NCBI GenBank assembly: GCA_934691925.1
Contig: CAKUTI010000016.1
Location: forward strand, 1 to 40,177
Direction of reading: 5' to 3'
Source: an uncultured Treponema sp.
GTDB taxonomy: Bacteria; Spirochaetota; Spirochaetia; Treponematales; Treponemataceae
DNA: 40,177 nucleotides
Below the pieces are notes generated by a model. It saw only the letters and a list, made by a program, of their open reading frames with translations. It was not told the origin of the DNA and made no database searches. The position numbers and the translations under genes were made by a program. Every line of letters starts with the position of its first letter. Position 1 is the stretch's first letter. Shown here in pieces: positions 31,898-40,177 of the stretch.

Positions 31898-34105
31898 CTA
31901 CGCTTTGTTTTTTTGAATCGCGTCGTTTTCTTTTTGATTCGGCTTTGTGAAGACGCTTGTCTTTTCGCGTAAAATCTCGTTTTCTCCTTCGCCTTTGTAA
32001 AATGCTGAAATTTCAATTTCCGCGTATGAGTCAGGAGACGCCGCGTAGTCAATTGTTATTTTTTCAGGAGGATAATCCGGAACAACAAAAGTCACTTTCT
32101 CGGCTGTTTTTCCGTTTTCTGTCTTTTCAGATGAAAAATCGTAAGCGTAAATTGAGTCGTAAATCGGAATTTTGTAGTCGAGGCTTTTTATTTTGACGGA
32201 ATATCTCAGCGCGTCTTTTTCCGACGAGATTTTTATGTGGTTCGTGCTTAATCCTGAAAATTCATCGTGCGAAAGCGAAACGCTGCAAAACTTTGAGCCT
32301 GAATCTTTTATGAAGATTTTTGATTTTTCGGAATTTTCACGAACTTCCTTGTAAAACGCGAGATAAATCGCCTGCATCACAAAAAAGCAGAACGCGAGAA
32401 TCGAAGCCGTCGAGACAATTCCGTTTCTGACAAGTTTTAATACGGAATATTTTTTTGCTTTGTTGAAAATCTCAAGCCGCACAAGAATTTTAAGCCAGAT
32501 TATCTGGAATGGAAAAAGCGCGAGCGAGACTGAAAAATTGCCCGCGAAATTCGTGAAGAGAAGAGACTGAAAATCTTCCTCGCTTGTCTTCTGCAAAATA
32601 TCGACTGCGTAAGGCACGAACGGCAGAACCATCATTGCCAGAAAAATTATGAGGCTTGCAAGGCTTTTCCGCTTTCTGAAAATAAAAATCAGAATGTACT
32701 CGGCTCCAAAAGGCACAAAAAGCAGAATGTCGCGCATAGAAAAGTAAAAAATGTTGAAAAGTGCGATAAACTGAATTATATAGCTGTAAATGAAAATGTC
32801 TGTCGGAAGTTTTAAGATGTTGTGGAGGGCGTAAAAAGCGGAGACAAAAAACATCGCGGCGATAATTTTTGTTCCGAAAATCACAACTGGATTCAATAAC
32901 GCGCTTGAAGAAAAATTTTTCAGGAAAAACTGCGCAATCGAAAGCCCCAAAAACGAGACCGCAAGCGAAAGCGGAATCATATAAAGATTTTTTAGCAAGT
33001 CGTACTTGTTCTGCTCGCCTTGCTTTCCTGTGAACGAAATCACGCAGAGCGAAAGAAGCGTAAGAACCGCGAGAGTCACGCAACTTCCAATGCACGAGAA
33101 TTCGTTTAAAATAATCGGCCGCAAAGGATAGTGTAGCGGCATAAAAACGTAGTGCTGCTCCCATTCGTCGCTTCCTGCGGAATCATAAGACAGAAGAAAA
33201 TTTTTTATTAGATTCAAGCCGTCTTTTGCGTTTTCAAACGAGATAGAAATCGCTGGAATCTCGCTTTTCACAAAATCGTTCATCCTCCCGTCGCCGTTTA
33301 TAAATCCGAGCCGATATAATGAAGAAATCAGGTTTGGAAACGAATAGTTTTTTCCGGCAGCGTAAAAAGTTCTGGCAAGTTTTCTGCAGAGCCAAAGCGG
33401 ACTTGTAGAATGAAGTGCGCCTGTTAGAATTGCGTCCGGCTTGCTTTTGTCAAAACTCACTGAAACTGCGAATGACTCGTCTGGAACTGGCAGATTTTCC
33501 GCGAAAATTCCAGTTCCAGAAAGTCTTGTTTCAAAAGAATTTGATTTTTCTGGAATCGCAGGCGTTGTGAGCGCGGAAAAAAGAATCGTAAGGTCGTAGT
33601 TAAAATGAAAATTTTTCACGTCAGACAAAAATGAAAGAAATTCATCTTCATTCTGATAAAAATCCTCCTGCGTAAAATCCAGAACCGCCGTGCTTCTCAA
33701 CGATTCCTTATTCTGCGGATTTTCATTCTTGCTTCCTGAGAAAAAATCAAGATAGATGTTTTCCGCAAAATTGTCCTGTCCTGTAGGCACGAGCCTTTGC
33801 GTTGAAGCCTGAAATTTTCTTGCCGAAAGAGATTTTTCGATATATTTTGAAAGCGCGTTTCCCGAAAGCGTCTTTTTTGAATCTGAAAGCTTTTCGATTT
33901 TGGCAGAATCTTTTGCAGTTTCAGATTTTATTTGTTCGTTTGAAACGGAAATTTTTGTTTTTTTGGATTCGGTTTGCGTTTTTTGATTTTGTCTTGATGA
34001 ATTTGAAGCAGATGAAGAAAAATCAGACGGAAAAACTTTTGAAAAGGCAATAAAAAACAGGCAAGAAGCCAGAAAAAAAGCTGCCGTGCTAAGATTTTTT
34101 TTCAT
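31898..34105 (-). CDS. Polytopic membrane protein with degenerate M28-like domain
   Basis: A 735-residue protein with a signal anchor (residues about 6-25), a Ser/Lys-rich linker, an extracytoplasmic domain (about 90-335), then eight or so transmembrane helices (about 345-585) and a C-terminal extracytoplasmic domain (590-715). The first domain recalls M28 aminopeptidase folds: FNYDLTILFSA, DAILTGALHSTSPLWLCR, and INGDGRMNDFVKSEIPAISI, where active members have a zinc-binding SDHxPF. The metal ligands are lost. The fold order (peptidase-like domain then helices) is like GAA1-type proteins. The function is unknown. It probably heads the operon with dinB. No clear ribosome site precedes the ATG. 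Confidence 0.72.
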   Translation of the reverse strand: MKKNLSTAAFFLASCLFFIAFSKVFPSDFSSSASNSSRQNQKTQTESKKTKISVSNEQIKSETAKDSAKIEKLSDSKKTLSGNALSKYIEKSLSARKFQASTQRLVPTGQDNFAENIYLDFFSGSKNENPQNKESLRSTAVLDFTQEDFYQNEDEFLSFLSDVKNFHFNYDLTILFSALTTPAIPEKSNSFETRLSGTGIFAENLPVPDESFAVSVSFDKSKPDAILTGALHSTSPLWLCRKLARTFYAAGKNYSFPNLISSLYRLGFINGDGRMNDFVKSEIPAISISFENAKDGLNLIKNFLLSYDSAGSDEWEQHYVFMPLHYPLRPIILNEFSCIGSCVTLAVLTLLSLCVISFTGKQGEQNKYDLLKNLYMIPLSLAVSFLGLSIAQFFLKNFSSSALLNPVVIFGTKIIAAMFFVSAFYALHNILKLPTDIFIYSYIIQFIALFNIFYFSMRDILLFVPFGAEYILIFIFRKRKSLASLIIFLAMMVLPFVPYAVDILQKTSEEDFQSLLFTNFAGNFSVSLALFPFQIIWLKILVRLEIFNKAKKYSVLKLVRNGIVSTASILAFCFFVMQAIYLAFYKEVRENSEKSKIFIKDSGSKFCSVSLSHDEFSGLSTNHIKISSEKDALRYSVKIKSLDYKIPIYDSIYAYDFSSEKTENGKTAEKVTFVVPDYPPEKITIDYAASPDSYAEIEISAFYKGEGENEILREKTSVFTKPNQKENDAIQKNKA

Positions 34106-34151
34106 GCTTTTAGAATATAAGGAAGCAAAAATTTGTTCAATAATTTCTTGG

Positions 34152-34180
34152 TTTACAACTGGGGGGCTTTATAATATAAT
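34152..34180 (+). promoter_or_regulatory. Sigma70-type promoter
   Basis: TTTACA (34152-34157) and a perfect TATAAT (34175-34180) with 17-base spacing. Transcription would start near 34187 and give a 22-base leader with GGAGA before the ATG at 34209. Confidence 0.75.
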
Positions 34181-34208
34181 GAAATTATTGGAAATTTCGG
34201 AGATATAA

Positions 34209-35372
34209 ATGCCAGCAAAAAAATTCACTTTAAGCTTGCCACTCAAAGTCATTTTGACAGAGGAAGGAACTTCATATTTTATTAGCAACAAGAAAAAGCT
34301 GCTGAGAATTCGCTTGGCAGACAATGTTGAAGAATACGGAATCTCGCTGAATCCTTTTTCGCCACAGTCAATCCAGAATATGATGATGGTTGGCTACATT
34401 TCTAAAATCGAAATTTCAATGTCGGAGTTCGTTTCTGTCCGTCAGGAAGTGATGGACTTGTCGAAAGTAATCGTTTATTCAATCCTTTACAAGCAGTTTG
34501 ACCGTCAGGTTTTCACGGATTTGATAAAATGCGACTGCGTAAGAAAGCACAACAGAACACATCCGAACGAGCTTATTGACGAGCGCACAAAAATTGAAGA
34601 TAGACAGCTTCGCGCGATTATCGCAAAAAAAGAGGCGACAATCCGCGCCGCAAAGAAAATGATTCTTGATCCTGTCTGGAAATCAATAATGGAAAACAAG
34701 GATTATTCGCTTGAGGAGCGCAATATCTATCTTTTGATGACAGAAAAATTTCTCAACAGAATGACGCTTCTCAACTGGTACATAATCCTAAAATTCTTTA
34801 AAGACCAGGACGCTTTTGCTCAGATTAACATCGCAATCCGTCATCTCTTGCAGACTTATATGGAAAAATCCCGCGTTGCCGAGTACATTTCAATCCTTTT
34901 GATGGAGCTTGCGCTTAACGCCGAGAATCAGAACTTGAAAAAGGAAGCGAAGAGAATGTATGCTGGCGTTGACGACATCGATTCGCTTATGTTCGACCCG
35001 GAAGTCCGCGCGAAAATCGTCTCGCAGCTAAAGGCGAACCACGAGCTTGTAACTCTTTCTTGGAAACTTGGCGGCGGCTCTACCGCAATCGGAAAGCAGG
35101 GGCGGCTTCAAATCACGGTTTTGAACAAGAACGACGACTATCAGGAACAGAAGGAAAATCTTGAGTCGAAAATGGCGGCTGACACAAACAAGCGCTCTCT
35201 TATTGATTTTTACCGTGAGCTTCCTGAGGGGCAGGAAAACACAGACTTGGGACTTTACTATTTCTCTTATCTTGAGGATGCCTGCAAAAAAGTGAACGTG
35301 AAATTTGAGTCGATTGTAAACCAGTTCTCCGATAACGACTTGACCGTTATCAGCCTGATTTTCAATTTCTAG
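34209..35372 (+). CDS. Conserved treponemal-type protein of unknown function
   Basis: A 387-residue soluble protein with no signal peptide. It begins with a beta-rich part (FTLSLPLKVILTEEGTSYF, LLRIRLADNVEEYGISLNPF; residues 1-85) and continues with a helical domain (about 85-260) rich in charged residues, with LMTEKFLNRMTLLNWYIILK. The C-terminal part contains GGGSTAIGKQGRLQI and a tail FSYLEDACKKVNVKF. I recognise no named domain. A strong promoter precedes it, and the lipoprotein gene begins at its stop codon (TAGTG), followed by trmB, so the three form an operon. Confidence 0.75.
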   Translation: MPAKKFTLSLPLKVILTEEGTSYFISNKKKLLRIRLADNVEEYGISLNPFSPQSIQNMMMVGYISKIEISMSEFVSVRQEVMDLSKVIVYSILYKQFDRQVFTDLIKCDCVRKHNRTHPNELIDERTKIEDRQLRAIIAKKEATIRAAKKMILDPVWKSIMENKDYSLEERNIYLLMTEKFLNRMTLLNWYIILKFFKDQDAFAQINIAIRHLLQTYMEKSRVAEYISILLMELALNAENQNLKKEAKRMYAGVDDIDSLMFDPEVRAKIVSQLKANHELVTLSWKLGGGSTAIGKQGRLQITVLNKNDDYQEQKENLESKMAADTNKRSLIDFYRELPEGQENTDLGLYYFSYLEDACKKVNVKFESIVNQFSDNDLTVISLIFNF

Positions 35373-36010
35373 TGTTTATGAGGCTTGCGCTTGCTTCCGC
35401 TCTGATTCTTTCCTGCATTTCTCTTTTTTCGTGTGCGGTGGATGAGGCTGAAATTTCAACTGCTTCTGGAAGCCTGATTTTGGACTATGAAAATGACGAA
35501 AGCGTTCCAGATTCAAGGCTTGCGGTTTTTATTCAGACAAAAAATTCTGTTCAGCGCACAGATTCCTTTTCCGCTGAAAATCTTGATTCTGGATACATCT
35601 GGGATGTGCCTTCTCCGTCTCTTTTTGAGACCGACACGAGACAGTTCGCCTACAGCACAAATCTGAAAGTTCCTGACGGCGAGAACATTCCGAAAGGAAT
35701 CTACAAAATTGTTTACAATGACGCGGCTGGAAATTCTGATGAATTCTCGCTGAAAATTGACTATGACGACAAGCTGCTTGGGCAAAAATCATCTGAGATT
35801 GCGGGACTGATTTCAGAAAAAATCGAGAATATCGCAGTTTATGACGAGTCTGACGAGCTTATCTATTTTGGAAGGCGAAAAAGCGGCTGGACTTCAAACG
35901 CCGCAATCTTAAATGAATACAAAATTGCATCTTACACGCGGGTCTGCTATTCCACACCGTCGAATTCCGTGATTTGCTTTATGCCTGCTGTGTTTTTAAG
36001 GGAAAAATAA
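35372..36010 (+). CDS. Lipoprotein of unknown function
   Basis: A 212-residue protein with a lipoprotein signal peptide: hydrophobic residues 5-20 then the lipobox LFS-C with C21 as the lipidated cysteine; the +2 residue is Ala. The mature part is acidic and beta-rich, with [20 protein letters not shown] near residue 135. No family recognised. The GTG start overlaps the preceding stop; an ATG two codons later (35378) is an equally good start, and neither has a ribosome site, so translation is probably coupled. Its stop overlaps the trmB ATG. It would be processed by the usual pathway that ends in Lnt. Confidence 0.8.
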   Translation: MFMRLALASALILSCISLFSCAVDEAEISTASGSLILDYENDESVPDSRLAVFIQTKNSVQRTDSFSAENLDSGYIWDVPSPSLFETDTRQFAYSTNLKVPDGENIPKGIYKIVYNDAAGNSDEFSLKIDYDDKLLGQKSSEIAGLISEKIENIAVYDESDELIYFGRRKSGWTSNAAILNEYKIASYTRVCYSTPSNSVICFMPAVFLREK

Positions 36011-36714
36011 TGGGAAATATTGAAGACAACGGACAAAATGAAAATCCAATCAGGCGCGAGATAAAGACTTTTGTCTTGCGTGCGGGGCATTTCACAAATT
36101 CTGAGCGGCAGGCTTACGAGTCGCTTCACGGCGAATTTTGTATTCCTTATGAGAAAAATCCGCTTGACTACGAGAAAATTTTCGGGAACAAGAATCCTGT
36201 CGTTATTGAGATTGGATTCGGAATGGGAAAAGCGACAGCGATAATTGCCCAGAACAATCCTGAAATCAACTATATCGGAATTGAAGTTCACAAGCCAGGA
36301 GTCGGAAAACTTCTCGGCGAAATCAAAGAGAAAAATCTGAAGAATTTGCGGATAATCGAGCATGATGCGATGGAAGTTTTAAGCGACCAGATTCTCGACG
36401 GCAGCGTGAGCGCGTTCCACATTTTCTTTGCCGACCCGTGGCCGAAAAAGCGCCATCACAAAAGGCGGCTTGTCCAGCGTCCGCGCACAGATTTGCTTGC
36501 AAAAAAACTTCTGAAAGGCGGCTACATATATTTTGTTACGGATTGGCTTCCTTATGCGGAATTCGCGCTTGAGGAGCTTTGCGCAACTGAAAATCTTAAA
36601 AACAAATTTGACGGCTTTGCGCCTCATCAGGAATGGCGGCCTGAAACACGCTTTGAGCAGAAAGGTCTTGACGCTAACCGCGTGATTTCAGAGCTTATGT
36701 TTGAAAAAATCTAA
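36010..36714 (+). CDS. trmB: tRNA (guanine-N7)-methyltransferase
   Basis: TrmB methylates G46 in the tRNA variable loop with S-adenosylmethionine. The 234-residue product has the SAM motif [12 protein letters not shown] (65-76), [12 protein letters not shown], the family signature [16 protein letters not shown] and YFVTDW, and a C-terminal [12 protein letters not shown] start at 36010 (MGNIEDNG), where ATG overlaps the lipoprotein stop (TAATG); twelve extra upstream codons to 35974 would lie inside the lipoprotein gene and are unlikely. Confidence 0.95.
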   Translation: MGNIEDNGQNENPIRREIKTFVLRAGHFTNSERQAYESLHGEFCIPYEKNPLDYEKIFGNKNPVVIEIGFGMGKATAIIAQNNPEINYIGIEVHKPGVGKLLGEIKEKNLKNLRIIEHDAMEVLSDQILDGSVSAFHIFFADPWPKKRHHKRRLVQRPRTDLLAKKLLKGGYIYFVTDWLPYAEFALEELCATENLKNKFDGFAPHQEWRPETRFEQKGLDANRVISELMFEKI

Positions 36715-36770
36715 ATTTTCTTGAAAATTCTCTAAAAAATTTCCAACGTTTTATCAGGAAGAAAATAAAA

Positions 36771-38711
36771 ATGGAACTTTTCGATTTTGACAAAGAGAAC
36801 CGCATTTCCGAGCTTTCCCGTCTCGTAAAGAAATATCAGGATTCTTATTACAACGGCGAGGCGGAAATTTCCGACGCTGATTTTGACAAGCTTTGGGATG
36901 AGCTGAAAGAGCTTGACCCTGCAAATCCGGTTTTTCAAAAAGTCGGGGCTGACAATGGAAATTTTCCAAAAGCGAAGCACATTATGCCGATGGGAAGCCA
37001 GGAAAAAGCCGCGAATCCTGAGCAGTTTTTGGCTTGGACCCAAAATCACAAATATGATGAATATCTCGTTGAATACAAGCTTGACGGAGCTTCTTTGGAG
37101 CTTCAGTACAAAAACGGCGAGCTTGTGCGTGCGGTAACGCGCGGAGACGGAACGGTTGGCGACGAAATAACTGAGAACGCGCTGAAAATGCAGGGCGTAA
37201 AATCCGCGCTTTATGACAAAAATTTGGAAAAAGTTGATTTTACCGGCGCTGTCCGCGGCGAAGTCATAATGAAGCACGAAATCCACGAGAAATATTATTC
37301 TGACAAGGCGAACTGCCGCAACGCCGCAAACGGGCTTATGAAGCGCAAAGACGGAAGCGGAAGCGAGAATCTCACTTTGATTTGCTATGACGCGCTTTCA
37401 ACTGCTGGAGAAAATCCTTTTAAAGACGAAGAGGAAAAAGTTGACTGGCTTTCATCAGTCGGATTCAACACATCGCCTCTAAAAATCTGCAAGACTCCAG
37501 ACGATGTGATTTCTTACCGTGCGGAAGTCATGGAAATCAGGAAAAATCTTGACTACGACATTGACGGCCTTGTAATAAAAGAGCGGAAAATAAATATGGA
37601 CGACGCCTGGCGCGCGCGACCTGACCGCCAGATTGCGTTCAAATTCAGCCTTGAGGAAGCCGTCACAACTTTGCGGAACATCGAATGGAGCGAGTCCGGC
37701 GCGACTTACACGCCGATTGCGCTTTTTGACGCGGTTCAGCTGAACGGAACGACAGTTCAGCGAGCGAGCCTTGCAAATCCTGACACAATGCGGAAACTCA
37801 ACGTGAAAATCGGCTCGAAAATCGTTGTTGTAAAGCGCGGCGAGATTATTCCTAAAGTCGAGTCGGTTGTGCTGGAAGAAGAAAATCAGGAGACTTCACC
37901 TGTCGTCTATCCTGAAACTTGCTCGGTCTGCGGAACAAAGCTCGTTGATGACGGAGCGCGCCTTTACTGCCCGAACAAAAAATGCAAAAAACGCGTTCTT
38001 CATCAGATTCAAAAATGGATTTCCGTTGTTGACATACGCGATTTTGGAGACGCTTTAATCCGCTCGCTTTTTGAAAGCGGAGAAGTCGTTTCGATTTCAG
38101 ACATTTATAATATGACTGTGGAAAAACTCGCGCCGCATTTCCTGAACGAGGAATCTCTTGAAAGCCGCAAGGATTCTCTCGGCGCAAAAAAAGTTTTTGA
38201 AAGTATACAGAGCCACAGAAAAATGAGCCTGCCGGTTTTTGTTGCCGGATTCGACATCGAGGGCTTGGGCGAGACGATGATTCAGAAAATCGCAGATGCA
38301 GGATTTAACACGCTTGAAAAAATCTTGGCGGCGACAGAGGGAGACATCGCGAATGTTTACGGATTTGCTGAAATAACCGCGCACGACTTGGTTCAGGGAC
38401 TCTGCGAAAATAGGGAAGAAATGCTTTTTCTTACGCAAAGCGGCACGATAATTCTTGAAAACGCGGAGGAAGGGCTTCTTTCTGGAAAAAGTTTCTGCTT
38501 TACAGGCGAGTTAAAAACGATGAAAAGGGCTGACGCTGAAAATCTCGTTAAGCAGAACGGCGGAAACTGCAAGTCGTCGGTCACAAAAGATTTGAGCTAT
38601 CTTGTTACAAACGACACAGAATCCGGCTCGAGCAAGAACAAAAAAGCCGCGCAGTACGGAATTCCAATCATAAACGAGGAAGAATTCCTGAAACTTCTGA
38701 AAAAGAAATAA
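36771..38711 (+). CDS. ligA: NAD-dependent DNA ligase
   Basis: LigA seals nicks in replication and repair using NAD. The 646-residue product has the N-terminal Ia domain (1-65), the nucleotidyl-transfer lysine K103 in YKLDGASLEL (usually KxDG), RGDGTVGDEIT, the OB fold, a four-cysteine zinc finger (CSVC at about 384 and CPNKKC), helix-hairpin-helix repeats and a BRCT domain (about 575-646: LLSGKSFCFTGELKTMKRAD). The length is slightly shorter than the 670 typical of the family. SD AGGAAG. It follows trmB by 56 bases. Confidence 0.96.
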   Translation: MELFDFDKENRISELSRLVKKYQDSYYNGEAEISDADFDKLWDELKELDPANPVFQKVGADNGNFPKAKHIMPMGSQEKAANPEQFLAWTQNHKYDEYLVEYKLDGASLELQYKNGELVRAVTRGDGTVGDEITENALKMQGVKSALYDKNLEKVDFTGAVRGEVIMKHEIHEKYYSDKANCRNAANGLMKRKDGSGSENLTLICYDALSTAGENPFKDEEEKVDWLSSVGFNTSPLKICKTPDDVISYRAEVMEIRKNLDYDIDGLVIKERKINMDDAWRARPDRQIAFKFSLEEAVTTLRNIEWSESGATYTPIALFDAVQLNGTTVQRASLANPDTMRKLNVKIGSKIVVVKRGEIIPKVESVVLEEENQETSPVVYPETCSVCGTKLVDDGARLYCPNKKCKKRVLHQIQKWISVVDIRDFGDALIRSLFESGEVVSISDIYNMTVEKLAPHFLNEESLESRKDSLGAKKVFESIQSHRKMSLPVFVAGFDIEGLGETMIQKIADAGFNTLEKILAATEGDIANVYGFAEITAHDLVQGLCENREEMLFLTQSGTIILENAEEGLLSGKSFCFTGELKTMKRADAENLVKQNGGNCKSSVTKDLSYLVTNDTESGSSKNKKAAQYGIPIINEEEFLKLLKKK

Positions 38712-38745
38712 AACGCGAAAATAAAACAAAAAAATCGGGAAAAAT

Positions 38746-39102
38746 ATGATTCAGATTTTTGGAACGACAAAGAATTTTGACACAAAAAAGGCGCAGATGT
38801 GGTTCAAGGAGCGGAGGATTCCTTTTCAGTTCATCGATTTAAAGGAAAAAGAGATGAGTAGGGGCGAATTTGAAAGCGTTGTGGATTCAGTTTCGCGAGC
38901 GGCTGGCTCACGTGCGGATGCGGTTGAGCTTCTGGCGGACAAAAAATCAAAGGACTGCGCCTCGTTCGCATATCTTGATGATGCTGACAAGGAAGAAAAG
39001 CTTTTTGAAAACCAGCTTTTGCTGAAACTTCCTATTTGCCGGAACGGAAAAAACGCTGCGACCTGCGGACTTGAAGTGAAAATCTGGGAAGGTTGGAAAT
39101 GA
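38746..39102 (+). CDS. ArsC/Spx-family protein without catalytic cysteine
   Basis: A 118-residue protein with the layout of the ArsC/Spx thioredoxin-like family (MIQIFGTTKNFDTKKAQMWF, then RRIPFQFIDLKEKEM, and LLLKLPICRNGKNAATCGLE near the end). The family's catalytic cysteine would lie in the TTKNFDTKKA loop; here it is absent (family form CxxxRKA), so arsenate reduction is unlikely. The remaining cysteines (residues 66, 97 and 106) are not in the usual place. It may be a Spx-like regulator or simply inactive. Its stop overlaps the tag start (ATGA). Confidence 0.82.
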   Translation: MIQIFGTTKNFDTKKAQMWFKERRIPFQFIDLKEKEMSRGEFESVVDSVSRAAGSRADAVELLADKKSKDCASFAYLDDADKEEKLFENQLLLKLPICRNGKNAATCGLEVKIWEGWK

Positions 39103-39770
39103 CGCCCGGAAACTTCGGGCCGGAAAAAGTTTTTGACAAAAATCTTCCGCGCTGCAAGTGGTGCAACCTGAAAAATCCAAAATATGTTGCCTATCACGAT
39201 AATGAATGGGGAATTTTCAGTGAAAAAAGCGCGGACGACAAATATCTTTTTGAAATGCTGACTCTCGAAAGTTTTCAGGCTGGGATTTCATGGGAATGTG
39301 TCTTGAACAAGAGGGAAGATTTCCGTTCTGCCTACGACGGATTCGACCTTGAAAAAGTCTCTGGCTACGGAGAGAAAAAAATCGCGGAGCTTTTGGACAA
39401 TCCAAAAATCATAAGAAACCGGCTTAAGATAAAGGCGAGCATTTCAAATGCAAGAATTTTCAGGGCGATTTGTCTTGAATACGGAAGTTTTTTTAATTTC
39501 ATAAAAAAGTTTTTGGATGAATATTTATTAAAAAACGCCGGGGAAGAAAAGGAAAATATTGAGAAAAATTCAGAGAACAAATCAGCTTTTTTCGGCATGA
39601 AAATAATTCACGAGACAGGCAAGGCAACAAACGGCCTTTCAGACGCAATCTCCGTGGAGCTAAAAAGACGCGGAATGAAATTCATGGGAAGCACAATTGT
39701 CTATTCATTCTTGCAGGCAATCGGCGTGATTTTTTCACATGATGAAGAGTGCTTTTTGTTCAGGGGGTGA
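39099..39770 (+). CDS. tag: DNA-3-methyladenine glycosylase I
   Basis: Tag removes 3-methyladenine from alkylated DNA. The 223-residue product has LPRCKWC, YHDNEWG, TLESFQAGISWECVLNKRE and a late SHDEEC, matching the zinc ligands Cys, His, His, Cys of the family. A charged insert about residues 150-168 (EEKENIEKNSENK) is unusual. I start at 39099 (ATGA overlap with the preceding stop, GGAAGG just upstream) rather than six bases earlier. Its 3' end overlaps the convergent methyltransferase by 36 bases. Confidence 0.93.
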   Translation: MTPGNFGPEKVFDKNLPRCKWCNLKNPKYVAYHDNEWGIFSEKSADDKYLFEMLTLESFQAGISWECVLNKREDFRSAYDGFDLEKVSGYGEKKIAELLDNPKIIRNRLKIKASISNARIFRAICLEYGSFFNFIKKFLDEYLLKNAGEEKENIEKNSENKSAFFGMKIIHETGKATNGLSDAISVELKRRGMKFMGSTIVYSFLQAIGVIFSHDEECFLFRG

Positions 39771-40177
39771 GATTTTTCTGGGATTTTTTTTACAGATAAC
39801 ATTGAGCCATTTTTCGTTTTTGTGGCCGGTGCGGACATCTTCGGTTACCCAGTTTTCCATAAGTTTTAAGGATCTGATTTTTTTCAGTAGTTCTGAAAAT
39901 TTTGTTTCGTTCATATCGTTAAAAAATCTTCCGTTGCGTTCGCCTTCAAACGTTCCGTATTTAAATGATGTGTAGAAGATTCCGTCCGGTTTTAGCGCTG
40001 CAGAAATATTTTTTAGTACGCGTAAAAGTTCTTTTGAATTCAAATGCAAAATTGAAGAGCATGCCCAAATTCCGTTGTATTGATTTTTTTCATCAAAATC
40101 CAAAAAATCAAGTTGCGAAACATCTATTCCTGTAAACTGACTTGCGAATTCGCACATTTTCTTAGAGCCGTCAATTG
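39735..40177 (-). CDS. SAM-dependent methyltransferase (partial, runs off the window)
   Basis: A C-terminal portion of a class I methyltransferase, with the frame open to the window edge (IDGSKKMCEFA at the border, the end of SAM motif I/II). Visible parts are YNGIWACSSILHLNSKELLRVL (motif IV region) and LKPDGIFYTSFKYG (post-motif). The start lies outside the window, so the family and substrate cannot be fixed; small-molecule methyltransferases of the Tehb/UbiE-like type are the closest pattern. Its end overlaps tag by 36 bases, in the opposite direction. Confidence 0.85.
   Translation of the reverse strand, partial: IDGSKKMCEFASQFTGIDVSQLDFLDFDEKNQYNGIWACSSILHLNSKELLRVLKNISAALKPDGIFYTSFKYGTFEGERNGRFFNDMNETKFSELLKKIRSLKLMENWVTEDVRTGHKNEKWLNVICKKNPRKISPPEQKALFIM

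Noticed and set aside
32490..33164. Minus-strand 224-codon frame in another phase of the M28-like gene
   Set aside because: It is rich in Arg, Phe and Cys, as expected for an off-frame reading of a membrane gene, and lies fully inside the real gene.

Overview
The window is chromosomal DNA of a spirochaete, most likely a Treponema of the gut or rumen type. This rests on two periplasmic-type FlaB core flagellins, the order flgN-flgK-flgL-fliW-csrA beside a fliD/flaG/flaB block, several genes of recognisably treponemal type with no assigned function, and AT-rich spacers. No phage, insertion sequence, CRISPR array or rRNA was seen.

Layout. 1-268: three tRNA genes (His-Arg-Lys, minus strand) behind a good sigma70-type promoter. 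269-1181: a gene-free AT-rich spacer holding three copies of a 44-bp tandem repeat. 1182-5725 (plus): flgN, flgK, flgL, fliW, csrA, with an exact sigma28 -10 box (GCCGATAA) upstream and a GC-rich hairpin-forming element between flgK and flgL. 5745-13639 (minus): tsaB, tsaE, a small unknown gene, a PilZ protein and an unknown flagellar-linked gene (read as one unit from a second exact sigma28 box), then fliD, flaG and two flaB genes. 14085-19239 (minus): rdgB, an HTH protein with phased repeats in front of it, nrnA, a secreted protein, argF, tRNA-Met(CAT), nrdR; lnt follows to 21112. 21186-25950 (plus): a galactokinase-like protein with altered kinase motifs, surE, a TPR protein and a secreted TPR/NHL/vWA-like protein. 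25953-34105 (minus): a membrane protein with a degenerate M28-peptidase-like domain, then a 1976-codon frame that joins DNA polymerase IV to a very large exported, outer-membrane-like protein. 34209-39770 (plus): an unknown gene, a lipoprotein, trmB, ligA, an ArsC/Spx-like protein and tag. A partial methyltransferase runs off the right edge on the minus strand.

How it fits together. The first 14 kb is a late flagellar region: hook-filament junction proteins (FlgK, FlgL), cap (FliD), filament (FlaB, FlaG), export chaperone (FlgN) and the FliW-CsrA switch. The leader of one flaB carries four ANGGA motifs, one over its ribosome binding site, so the regulator and a likely target lie within 8 kb of each other. 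The rest is mainly tRNA modification, nucleotide hygiene, DNA repair and cell-envelope genes. The most unusual object is the polymerase IV/exported-protein frame, which has a nine-T tract right at the junction: either a real fusion, a slippage-controlled pair, or a sequence error.
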